NCBI RefSeq assembly: GCF_004804335.1
Contig: NZ_SRXY01000011.1
Span: 1 to 64,000, forward strand
Source of the DNA: Pacificoceanicola onchidii
GTDB taxonomy: Bacteria; Pseudomonadota; Alphaproteobacteria; Rhodobacterales; Rhodobacteraceae
Length of the DNA: 64,000 bases
Direction: 5' to 3'
The first letter of the stretch is position 1. Each line of letters begins with the position of its first letter. Position numbers and translations under genes: made by a program. The notes under the pieces were generated by a model. That model did no database searches. It saw only the letters and a list, made by a program, of their open reading frames with translations, and was not told where the DNA came from. This document shows positions 34,953-43,479 of this stretch, piece by piece.

Positions 34953-36107
34953 TCACAACGCTTGTTCGTAGATGGCTTGTGCCGCTTCAAGCGTCATCTC
35001 GCGTGGGTTGTTGATGAGCAGGCGTTCCTGTTTCATCGCGTCTTCGGCCAGCATCGGCAGGTGATTGTGGTTCACGCCCACCTCCGTCAGGCGGCTTTGC
35101 ATGCCAAGCTCTGGGCCAAGCGCCTTGAACCCTTCGACCATGCCCTCTGCACGGGCGGCAGTGGATTTTCCGGCCAGTTCAGGAAAAACGATGGGCGCAA
35201 GATCAGCATAAAGGCCCTCGGCCTCCGGCATGTTGAACTCCATGACGTAGGGCAGAACCAGAGCGTTCGAGAGCCCGTGGGGCACGTGGAAATGCCCGCC
35301 CAGCGGATAGGCCAGCGCGTGCACCGCGGCCACGGGCGCATTGGTAAACGCCATCCCCGCGAGCATTGAGCCGATCAACATATCGCCCCGTGCATCGAGG
35401 TTTTGCGGGTCAAAACATGCGGTTCGGATGTTCGCGCCCAGAAGTTCGAGCGCCTGCTTCGCCAGACAGTCCGAGACCACGTTTTTCAAGCGCTTCGACG
35501 TGAAAGCCTCGATGGCATGGACCATGGCGTCAATCCCGGTCGCGGCCGTCACGGCAGCGGGCAGGCCGACCGTCAGCTCCGCGTCCAGAATGGCCCAGTC
35601 GGGCAGGAGCTGCGGAGAGACCACCCCTTTTTTCTCATTGGTGCCGGTGGTCACAATGGAAATCGGGGTGACCTCGGAGCCGGTTCCGGCGGTGGTTGGT
35701 GCCAGAACCAGCGGCAGGCGGTCGCCCCGTACCAGATTGACGCCGTACATCTCGTCAATCGGCTGATCGGTGTTCAGAAGGATCGAGATCAGCTTGGCCG
35801 TGTCCAGTGACGACCCGCCGCCCACCGACACTACGCAATCCACGGCTTCGGACCGGGCCTGTTCAACTGCCGACAGGATCATTTCCTGAGGCGGATCCGC
35901 GCGCACTTCCGAGAACACCCACACATCAAGCCCCGCGATCCTGAGCCCTTCCAGCGCGACATCGGCCAGCCCAAGTTCGAGGATGATCTTGTCCGTGACA
36001 AAGGCCGCTTTCCGGCATCCCCGCGCTGCAAGGATCTTGCCAATCTCTGCCGTGGCCCCGGCCTCTGACAAAACTGAACGGGTTGTTTGAAAACTGAATG
36101 ATTTCAT
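34953..36107 (-). CDS. Iron-containing alcohol dehydrogenase
   Basis: This 384-aa group III alcohol dehydrogenase reduces an aldehyde or oxidises an alcohol with NAD(P). It has VVSVGGGSSLDTAKL, the PTTAGTGSEVTPISI loop, and metal ligands in ATGIDAMVHAIEAF, AVHALAYPLGGHFHVPHG. Members include 4-hydroxybutyrate and lactaldehyde dehydrogenases. It lies ten bases after the ThDP enzyme and eight bases before phaE. With the CoA-transferase and PhaEC, a route from succinic semialdehyde to 4-hydroxybutyrate and its polymer is possible; this remains inference. Confidence 0.92.
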   Translation of the reverse strand: MKSFSFQTTRSVLSEAGATAEIGKILAARGCRKAAFVTDKIILELGLADVALEGLRIAGLDVWVFSEVRADPPQEMILSAVEQARSEAVDCVVSVGGGSSLDTAKLISILLNTDQPIDEMYGVNLVRGDRLPLVLAPTTAGTGSEVTPISIVTTGTNEKKGVVSPQLLPDWAILDAELTVGLPAAVTAATGIDAMVHAIEAFTSKRLKNVVSDCLAKQALELLGANIRTACFDPQNLDARGDMLIGSMLAGMAFTNAPVAAVHALAYPLGGHFHVPHGLSNALVLPYVMEFNMPEAEGLYADLAPIVFPELAGKSTAARAEGMVEGFKALGPELGMQSRLTEVGVNHNHLPMLAEDAMKQERLLINNPREMTLEAAQAIYEQAL

Positions 36108-36117
36108 CGCACCTGCC

Positions 36118-37752
36118 TCAGATCGGGGACGCCAAGGACTTGAGCTTGGCTGTCAGTTTCATGTTTTCGCGGTAATCAACCGGGCAATCGATGATTGAGA
36201 CCGTCCCGTCACCAAGCGCGGTCTGCAGCGTCGGCAGCAGGTCCTCGGTCTTCTCGACACGATACCCCTTGGCCCCGAAGCTCTCTGCGAACTTGACGAA
36301 GTCGGGATTGGTGAAATCGACCTGGGTGTTTCGCCCGAAATGGCGGTCCATGTGCCACTCGATCAGCCCATATTTGCTATCGTTGAAGATCAGGATCACC
36401 AGGTCGAGACCCAGCCGCATGGCCGTTTCGATTTCCTGGTTGTTCATCATGAACCCGGCGTCGCCACAAACCGCCACGGCCTTGCGATCCGGGTAGGCCA
36501 GCTTGGCGGCAATCGCACCGGGCAGCGCGATGCCCATCGAGGCGAACCCGTTCGAGATGATACAGGTGTTCGGCGCTTCGGCCTGATACATCCGCGCCAT
36601 CCACATCTTGTGCGCGCCGACATCGGAAATCACGATGTCGTCCTCTTCGAGAGCGTTTCTGAGATCCCTTACGATCTTCTGCGGTTTGACCGGAAACTCC
36701 GTGTCCTGGGCGTGCTCTGCCATCTCGCTTTGAATGACGGTGTGCAGCTTGTGAATTTCGCTGTCAGGACGACGCCGCGCCTTTTGTGCGATCCGCTCGA
36801 GCGAGTCTCCCAAGACCCCGATCACACCGGCTTCGACGATGTAATGCGCATCAACTTCGGCGGGGCTGTCGTCAATGTGGATGATCCGCTTGTCGCGGTT
36901 CGGGTTCCACAAGGCCGGATGGTACTCGACCATGTCGACACCAATGCAGATCACCAGATCGGCGGCCTCAACACCGAAGGAGACATAGTCCTTTGCCTTC
37001 AGGCCAATGGTGCCGAGGCTCAGGGAATGGCTCTGGGGCATGGCGCCTTTGGCCATGAAGGTCGTCGCCACCGGGATGTTCAGCTTCTCGGCGAAATCCA
37101 CCAGCGCCTCGGACGCGCCATCGCGGATGATGCCGTTGCCAACCATGATGACCGGAGCCATGGCGTCGGTAATCAGGGCCGCAACCGCAGCACATTTGCC
37201 AACCGGGGCCGTGGGCGGCTGGGGCGATTGTTTGCGCAGAGGCTCCATGTCCGGAATGTCCGTGCTCGCGATGTTCTCGGGCAGGTCAATGAACGAACAT
37301 CCCGGTTTTTTGGCCTCGGCGGTCTTGAACGCTTTGCGGACGATTTCGGGAATGATCTCTGGCTCCCGGATCTGTGTGGAATACTTTGAGATCGGATCAA
37401 ACAGGTTCACCAGATCGAGGATCTGGTGGCTCTCTTTGTGCATCCGGTCCGTGGACCCCTGCCCCGCAATCGCGACAATCGGCGCGCGGTCCATGTTCGC
37501 GTCAGCTACGCCGGTGACGAGGTTTGTTGCGCCGGGCCCGAGCGTCGACAGGCAAACACCGGCACGCCCCGTCAGGCGCCCATAGACATCCGCGATGAAG
37601 GCCGCGCCTTGCTCGTGACGGGTTGTGACAAACTTGATCTTGGAGTCGATCAAGGCGTCCATCACGTCAATGTTCTCTTCGCCCGGGACCCCGAACATGT
37701 ATTCGACGCCTTATTTCTCGAGGCATTTCACGAACAACTCTGAGGCTTTCAT
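36118..37752 (-). pseudogene. ThDP enzyme (acetolactate synthase large-subunit-like), early in-frame stop
   Basis: The frame encodes a full ThDP-dependent enzyme: FGVPGEEN, TRHEQGAAF with the catalytic glutamate, CLSTLGPGATNLV, then GDAGFMMNNQE and NDSKYG for Mg-ThDP. It resembles AlsS/IlvB-type decarboxylases. The natural start is ATG 37752, with AGGAG upstream and the expected MKASELFVKCLEK reading, but codon 14 is TAA (37711-37713) where relatives have an acidic residue. After it the frame continues as GVEYMFGVPG without a shift. The next in-frame ATG is at 37698 and would drop 18 residues of the first domain. It is most likely a recent pseudogene, but internal initiation or a sequence error is possible. 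Confidence 0.85.
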
Positions 37753-37761
37753 ACCGATCTC

Positions 37762-39166
37762 CTATGGTGTAGCGCTCAGCGCCGCCGGGGTTTGCCGGCG
37801 GATCACTGTCATTTTTTCGATTGTCATATCGTCAAGGGTGCCCGGTATGCCGCCGGTGCCCAGACCTGAGGGTCCGAGGCCGGCAAATGGCATCCAGTCA
37901 ACGCGAAAGGCGGTGTGGTCATTGACCATGACCGCGGAGCCGTTCAGCCGATCCGAGACCTCCAGCGCCGTGTCGAGGTCGCGGGCAAACACTGCGGCCT
38001 GAAACGACGCCTCGACCGCATTGGCCCGCGCAATGGCGTCACCCAGAGAGGCGCAGCGGAAGAGTGCAATCACCGGGCCAAAGACTTCCTGACGGGCGAT
38101 TTCACTGCTGTCCGGAGGATCGAGCAAAATTGTGGGGGCGTAGCAGGTCGTGCCGACAGGTTCGCCGCCGCACAGGAGCGCCGCGCCAGCCTCGCGCGCT
38201 GCATCCACCCATGTGCCGACACGTTGGACTTCGCGTTCCGCGATGAGCGGGCCGACATCGGTCTCCGGATGTGCCGGATCGCCGGTCTTTAGTTTGGACG
38301 CCGCCGCGACAAGTTTCTCGGCCAGCTGGTCGGCCACTGTCCCCACCACAAACACACGCTGGACAGACACGCAGACCTGCCCGGCGTGGTAGAAGCCGCC
38401 TTTTGTGATCGCCTGCGCGGCCAGTTCCAGATCCGCATCCTCGGCCACAATCACCGGCGCAACGCCGCCATGCTCCAGGGCGCAGCGGGTGCCTGCGGCC
38501 AGCTTGCTGCGCAGGGACCAGCCAACGCGCGCCGAGCCGATGAAACTGAAGAAGGCCACGCGCGGATCAGTCACCAGCGCCTCGGCATCGTCATTCGACG
38601 CCAGAAGAACGCGGCACCGGTCTTCGGGCCAGCCCGCTTCCCGCAGGATGCGCACGTAGTCCAGACAGGACAGCGGCGTTGCCAGGGACGGCTTGACGAT
38701 CACCGGGCAGTCCGCCGCAACCGCAGGCAATCTGATGCGCGATGAGATTGAGCGGGTGATTGAACGCGCTGACGGCCACCACGGGCCCGATCGGCACTCG
38801 CCGCGTGAAAGCGATCCGGCCATCGCCCGCCGCGCTCAGATCCATCGGGATCTCCTGCCCCCGCTCACCGACCAGAAGCTGCCCAGCCAACCGCGTGCTT
38901 TGCGCCGCCCGATCCACCTCAACCAGCGCATCCCGCAGCGGCTTGCCTCCCTCCAGCGCAATCTGCATCGCCAGCCGGTCACGATCCGCCAATATCATCG
39001 CCGCCGCGCGCTCCAGAATCTCAACGCGGCGAAAAGCGGGAATGTGTTCGCGGCGACATGTGATGTCATGAGCAGAGGCGAGAGCCGCTTCAACATCTTC
39101 GGACGTGGCAGCCGCGAGGTCGGTCACAAACGCCCCGGAATACTTGTTTGAAACAGAAATGCTCAC
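37762..39166 (-). pseudogene. Aldehyde dehydrogenase, frameshifted
   Basis: Two overlapping frames together make one normal aldehyde dehydrogenase of about 468 aa. The first (start GTG 39166, with GGAG upstream) carries SNKYSGAFVTDLA up to VSAFNHPLNLIAHQI. The second resumes with PAVAADCPVIVKPS and holds the nucleophile in GQVCVSVQRV and a complete C-terminus. The switch lies at about 38723-38732, where two bases seem missing from what should be codons for IAPAVAAD. The gene sits nine bases ahead of the also damaged ThDP gene. Either both are decaying, or the sequence has errors here. Confidence 0.88.
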
Positions 39167-39180
39167 GGCGCTCTCCACCT

Positions 39181-40272
39181 TCACGGCATCGTGCCACGCC
39201 ACAGCGTGGGATGGGCTTTTTCGTATTGCTTTGGATAGACCAGATCGACGCCCAACTCTTTGGCCGCGTGCCACGGCCATCGCGGGTTGAACAAAGATTG
39301 CCGGGCGATTGCCACGATGTCTGCAGCGCCGAGGCGCAGCATGGTTTCGGCCTGATGCGGGCTCACAATCTGACCCACCGTGATGACTTTCATCGCGACC
39401 TCTGCGCGGATCGCATTGGCGAACACGGTCTGGTAGCCTGGTCCCGGTTCAATCTTCTGCAGCGGGGAGTTGCCCCCGCTCGATACGTGCAGGTAGTCGC
39501 ACCCGAGCGCCTCAAGCGCTTTGGCAAATGCGATCGACCCGTCAACGTCCCAACCGCCATCCACCCAATCCGTTGCGGAAATCCGCACGCCCATCGGTTT
39601 GGCCTCTGGCCACACGCCACGCACCGCTTCAAACAGTTCGAGACCGAACCGCATCCGGTTTTCCAAAGAGCCGCCGTAGCGGTCGGTCCGCTGGTTTGAG
39701 AGCGGCGACAAGAACTGGTGCACGAGATAGCCGTGGGCGCCATGCAGCTCTATGCAATCCGCGCCAGCGGCATCAGCCCGGATCGCAGCCGCCTGGAAAG
39801 ACTCAATCGCCGCCTGAATGTCTCCTGTGCTCATCTCCAACGGCACCGGAAAGCCTTCCTTCAATGCGATAGCTGATGGCGCATAGGTTGGAAACCGGTC
39901 GTCGCCTTCGAGCGGGCCGCCGCCATCCCAGTGCGGTTTATGCGCCGCTTTTCTACCAGCGTGACACAGCTGGACGCAAAACTTGGCGTCCGAGTTCTCG
40001 TGGACAAAAGCAATGACCTTCCGCAGCCCCGCTTCGTGCGCGTCCGAGTACAGCGCCAAACAATCCGGATGGTTGCGCGCATGAGCTTCGACATAGGTGC
40101 TTTCCGTGAACACCATTCCATAACCGCCCACTGAGAACTGGCCAAAGTGCATGAGATGCCAATCGGAAGCCACGCCTTCCTTGGCAGAGTATTGCGTCAT
40201 CGGAGGCAGCACGACGCGATTCAAGAGCGTCATGTCCCGCAGCTCAATCGGCTGGAACAAAAGTGGAGTCAT
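39181..40272 (-). CDS. Old Yellow Enzyme-family FMN oxidoreductase 1
   Basis: This 363-aa (beta/alpha)8 FMN enzyme of the NADH:flavin oxidoreductase/OYE family reduces activated C=C bonds. Features are LNRVVLPPMTQYSA, QLCHAGRKAAHKP, ELHGAHGYLVHQFLSPLSNQRTD, the substrate/FMN region VSSGGNSPLQK and ADIVAIARQSLFNP. ATG 40272 has GAGGGG just upstream. It heads the eight-gene leftward operon to the alpha/beta hydrolase. A close paralogue lies at 49.5-50.6 kb in the TRAP 2 operon. A copy of the TTGACGTAGCAATATGAA motif lies 280 bases upstream. Confidence 0.93.
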   Translation of the reverse strand: MTPLLFQPIELRDMTLLNRVVLPPMTQYSAKEGVASDWHLMHFGQFSVGGYGMVFTESTYVEAHARNHPDCLALYSDAHEAGLRKVIAFVHENSDAKFCVQLCHAGRKAAHKPHWDGGGPLEGDDRFPTYAPSAIALKEGFPVPLEMSTGDIQAAIESFQAAAIRADAAGADCIELHGAHGYLVHQFLSPLSNQRTDRYGGSLENRMRFGLELFEAVRGVWPEAKPMGVRISATDWVDGGWDVDGSIAFAKALEALGCDYLHVSSGGNSPLQKIEPGPGYQTVFANAIRAEVAMKVITVGQIVSPHQAETMLRLGAADIVAIARQSLFNPRWPWHAAKELGVDLVYPKQYEKAHPTLWRGTMP

Positions 40273-41085
40273 GTTGCCCCTCACTGTTAAGATGAAAAAT
40301 TCTGGCCGTTTGGCGTGCGTTGCTGCAGGCGGCGTCTTCAGAGGTTCAGGTCAGAAGCACGCCAACGTTTTACCATCAAACTGAACACCAGACCGAACGG
40401 GAAGCGAAGCGTTGTTGGTTTCTTTTCTCGGCTCGGGCGCGACACATGACATTCGTCGGCATATCCTTCTGCCATCTGGTGTACTCCCAAGGCTTGGTTG
40501 ACTTCCGCCCGGGATCAAAGCGCGTGGCAGAGCATTTGCTTAGCGTAAGCTGATTCATATTGCTACGTCAACGTGATTCAGGATGAATCACTTTGCGGCG
40601 CAGATGTGTTGGGTTGTTGAGCTGGGTTGAACTTGTTCAGGCGATCCGTCATCTTGGGCAAGTAATCTGTTTCCGAAAGCGCTTGAAAACAATGTGCATT
40701 GCGCATTTTGGTAAAGCGGGCCGCGGCATTGTTGAGCCTCTTCTGTGGATTGGGCTCGCTCGCTAGACGACCTGCACTGATCAAAGACAAGTTCTTTGAT
40801 ATTGCTAAGGCAATATTAAAGCGCCTCTTGAGTACTGAAGTCCGCCCCGTCGCGCCTCTTGGTTTGCCCTTGTTGTAGGTCAAAACCGGCCGGTGCCGAC
40901 TATGGCCAATCGCATCCATGGTGGAAGGAAGGGCATGGTCGGGGCGCAGAAAGCTCATGTAACTCCCCCCAAGGTACGCAGTGAATGGCCGTCAAGCGGC
41001 TCCGTTTTCACGAGGGTGTCGCAGATCCATGGCGGACGTCTTTAGCGTCGCTCTTCAGGCATTTGACGCCTTGCATTTGGTTGTC
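40273..41085. promoter_or_regulatory. 813-base intergenic region rich in palindromes
   Basis: The stretch lies between the OYE 1 operon and araC. On the minus strand it holds TTGACGTAGCAATATGAA (40554-40571), the motif shared with the nitrilase region. Next to it is the perfect inverted repeat GTGATTCA-GGA-TGAATCAC (40573-40591). ATATTGC-TAAG-GCAATAT is at 40799-40816. A possible but doubtful minus-strand ORF (40578-40958) overlaps. No known gene was recognised. Confidence 0.6.
40578..40958 (-). CDS. Doubtful hypothetical protein
   Basis: This 126-codon frame starts at ATG 40958 after a good GGGGGGAG site. Its product is basic in the middle, low in hydrophobic core, and ends in a Ser/Asp/Gln-rich tail (QQPNTSAPQSDSS). 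I recognise no family. It spans the ATATTGC palindrome at 40799. The ribosome site is the only positive evidence, so it may be a chance frame or a remnant. Confidence 0.25.
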   Translation of the reverse strand: MSFLRPDHALPSTMDAIGHSRHRPVLTYNKGKPRGATGRTSVLKRRFNIALAISKNLSLISAGRLASEPNPQKRLNNAAARFTKMRNAHCFQALSETDYLPKMTDRLNKFNPAQQPNTSAPQSDSS

Positions 41086-41961
41086 TCAGGAACTGGCCGT
41101 TCCGGCATCTTCCATGCGATTGCGCCTGTAGACCGTTGGGGCCTCATGAAAATGACCGGAAAATGCCCGCGTGAACTGCGCCTGACTCAAATAGCCAAGG
41201 GCTTCGCTGATCTCCGCGCAGGTTTGGTCCGTGGTTGTCAACAAGCGCTCCGCCTCTTTCAGCGTGCGCTGTTGGATCAGCTCGGCCGGAGAGCATCCGT
41301 AAGCGGCCTGAGTCGCGCGCAACAAACTGCTGCGGCTGACCTTCAACGCCTTTGCATAATCCTGGACGCCCCACCGAAGGTGATATTTTCGTTCAAGCGT
41401 CGACATGAATGCTGCTGAGACGTCTTTTTGCGATGAGCTGTCCGGGTTCTGCAGCGACTTCTGCGCTTCGCCGGAAAGGCACTCGAACAACAGCTTCCAT
41501 CTCATGCGGGACATCGGCGTCCGGCGCGTATCATCTGTCGGATCATCTGCAACGATCCAGCGCAGCAGTGACAACAGGTGCGGATGGACACCGGGATCAA
41601 CCTGAAACACCTCGGGGCAGATCTCTGTCCTGGTGAGTAATGCGTGCCCTTCGATCAGCGGAATGCGCGCGATGAAGCCGTCCATCCCATCGCTGTTCTC
41701 CCAAAAATGCATGGTCCCCGGCGGGACGATAAAGACGGACTGCGGCTTCACCTGATAATATACCGCGTCCGCAACGCAGAGCCCCTGCCCCTTCTCGAGG
41801 ACGTAGATCTCGAAGTAGTCGTGGCGGTGAAGCTGATCGGTTCTGTAGGTGACGGAGCCGAAGGCGGACCGAAGTTCCTGCGCCATGGGTCGGGTTGCGG
41901 ACCGGCTTTGCAGGTACTGGCGCAGCGCGTGCATTGGTGCAACGTTTTCAACAGTTTCCAT
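41086..41961 (-). CDS. AraC-family transcriptional regulator
   Basis: This 291-aa regulator has an N-terminal cupin-like sensor (HRHDYFEIYVLEKGQGL, then VFIVPPGTMHFWENSDG, about 45-100) and a C-terminal pair of helix-turn-helix motifs (VSRSSLLRATQAAYGCSPAELIQ and CAEISEALGYLSQAQFTRAFSGHF). ATG 41961 has GGGAGG upstream. It is divergent from the tandem yellow-type propeller genes and probably activates them. The region between contains the GCAAATCATTTGC palindrome. Confidence 0.93.
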   Translation of the reverse strand: METVENVAPMHALRQYLQSRSATRPMAQELRSAFGSVTYRTDQLHRHDYFEIYVLEKGQGLCVADAVYYQVKPQSVFIVPPGTMHFWENSDGMDGFIARIPLIEGHALLTRTEICPEVFQVDPGVHPHLLSLLRWIVADDPTDDTRRTPMSRMRWKLLFECLSGEAQKSLQNPDSSSQKDVSAAFMSTLERKYHLRWGVQDYAKALKVSRSSLLRATQAAYGCSPAELIQQRTLKEAERLLTTTDQTCAEISEALGYLSQAQFTRAFSGHFHEAPTVYRRNRMEDAGTASS

Positions 41962-42129
41962 GCATGCCTCCCTGACGAACACTGTCCGCCCATGCGGTTT
42001 TTCCGCTCCAAGGCTAGTCGTCGCCGACGCAAATCGTCAAATATTTTGGTGAGTTCAAAATTCATATTTCGGAATCTCCCAATAATCGTTGAGCTGCCGC
42101 AGAGAGGCGCGAGATCGGGGTGCGAAACG

Positions 42130-42142
42130 GCAAATCATTTGC
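42130..42142. promoter_or_regulatory. Palindrome upstream of the yellow-type genes
   Basis: GCAAATCATTTGC is a perfect 6-1-6 palindrome 86 bases before the first propeller gene, followed by CATATTGCCAAAG. It lies between araC and its divergent neighbour and is a candidate regulator site. Confidence 0.4.
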
Positions 42143-42228
42143 GCATATTGCCAAAGCAGAAAACGCGTTCGTTCCCTAGTCTCCCAAAGCTCAATGCAAA
42201 GGCGCAAACGCGCCAAGGGAGGAACATC

Positions 42229-43350
42229 ATGAAGAAGACATTTGCCACATTGGCAGTGCTGAGTTGCATTTCATTGTCGTCGGCGGCGGGGGCGCAGGAT
42301 GTGGAAGCCGAGGTCATTGCCGAGCTTCCCTACTCAGTCGGCAATGTGACCTTCTCACCTGACAACCGGGTTTTCTTTAGCCACCATCCGTTCTTTTCAC
42401 CCGACGTCCGTGTCGCCGAGTTGAACGCCGATGGCAAAGGTTTCACGCCATTTCCAAATGAAAGCTGGAATACGCCGCGCGAGGGTACGGATGACTTTTT
42501 CGATTCCGTTCTTGGGCTGAGGGGCGATGAGAACGGCGTTATCTGGATCCTGGATATGGGCCACCGTCACGGTCTGACTCCGAAGATTGTCGGTTGGGAC
42601 ACGCGCACCGATAGTTTGGAGCGGATCTACTACATTCCGGAACCGGTTTCGATCCAGGGCTCCCAGCACAACGATTTTGTCGTCGATCCGATCAACCGTG
42701 TTTTCGTGATTGCCGACGAAGGCATCGGGCCGGGTGGCGATGGCACGATCGCAGCTCTCGTAACTGTCGACATGAACACCGGAACCACCCGCCGGGTCTT
42801 GCAAGGACATGAAAGCACTTTGCCGGAGGACGTGCCGATCACCGTGAACGGCAGAGATCTGACCGTTCCGGACGGCAATGGCGGACAGGCTGTCATCAAG
42901 GTGGGCGCGGATGGTATTGCGCTCGATAAGAACTCCGAGTGGCTCTACTATGGTCCGCTGAACGGGGGTTGGATCTATCGTCTGAAGATGGCCGATCTGA
43001 TGAACCTCGATTTGTCGGATGAAGAGCTTGGCAATCGGGTCGAAAAATACGCCGAAAAGCCCAACAACGGCGGCCTGTCCATCGACATGGATGGGAACCT
43101 GTATCTCACCGAGGTCGAAGTGACATCTGTCGGGGTTATCCCGGCTGATACCAGAGAGTACCGACGCTACGCCTCCGCGCCGAATTTGATTTGGCCCGAC
43201 GGCGTCAGCTACTCCCCCGATGGGCACATGTACGTGTCGGCGGCGCAGATCTCCGAAGCGGCTTTGTTCAACGACGGAGAGGATAAGTCCGGAGCGCCGT
43301 TCTATATCTTCCGTTTCCCGCCGCTGGCTGCAGGCATTATCGGACGCTGA
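42229..43350 (+). CDS. Secreted yellow/MRJP-family beta-propeller protein 1
   Basis: This 373-aa exported protein has a signal peptide (about 1-22, ending AGA-Q). Its body is of the major royal jelly/yellow family, a six-bladed propeller related to SMP-30 lactonases: VWILDMG-type segments (WILDMGHRHG), NDFVVDPINRVFVIAD, GIALDKNSEWLYYGPLNG, and a final PDGVSYSPDGHMYVS. The start ATG 42229 has GGGAGG five bases upstream; the longer frame overlaps araC. A paralogue follows after 129 bases. The bacterial function is unclear; lactone hydrolysis or ligand binding in the periplasm is plausible. Confidence 0.85.
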   Translation: MKKTFATLAVLSCISLSSAAGAQDVEAEVIAELPYSVGNVTFSPDNRVFFSHHPFFSPDVRVAELNADGKGFTPFPNESWNTPREGTDDFFDSVLGLRGDENGVIWILDMGHRHGLTPKIVGWDTRTDSLERIYYIPEPVSIQGSQHNDFVVDPINRVFVIADEGIGPGGDGTIAALVTVDMNTGTTRRVLQGHESTLPEDVPITVNGRDLTVPDGNGGQAVIKVGADGIALDKNSEWLYYGPLNGGWIYRLKMADLMNLDLSDEELGNRVEKYAEKPNNGGLSIDMDGNLYLTEVEVTSVGVIPADTREYRRYASAPNLIWPDGVSYSPDGHMYVSAAQISEAALFNDGEDKSGAPFYIFRFPPLAAGIIGR

Positions 43351-43356
43351 GAAAAG

Positions 43357-43384
43357 GGTGCTGCCGGGTCCGCCTGGCAGCACC
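43357..43384 (+). terminator. Strong hairpin between the two propeller genes
   Basis: GGTGCTGCC (43357-43365) pairs with GGCAGCACC (43376-43384), and the inner bases extend the stem to about 12 pairs with one G-T and a TCCG loop. No T run follows, so partial termination or mRNA protection is likely. Confidence 0.55.
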
Positions 43385-43479
43385 TCTGGTATTCAATCTG
43401 CCAAATCGCTGCAGCGCGGTGCGAAAGACCGAAGACCGACTTCCTGCCATTCTCTTTCAACCAAAAATGGGAGGGAACC

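Noticed and set aside
37698-37752. Reading the ThDP enzyme as simply starting at ATG 37698
   Set aside because: This would discard a better start with a ribosome site and a family-like N-terminus in the same frame, interrupted only by TAA, so I annotated a pseudogene instead.
41644-42228. 195-residue N-terminal extension of propeller 1
   Set aside because: It overlaps the divergent araC gene. The true start at 42229 has a ribosome site and signal peptide.
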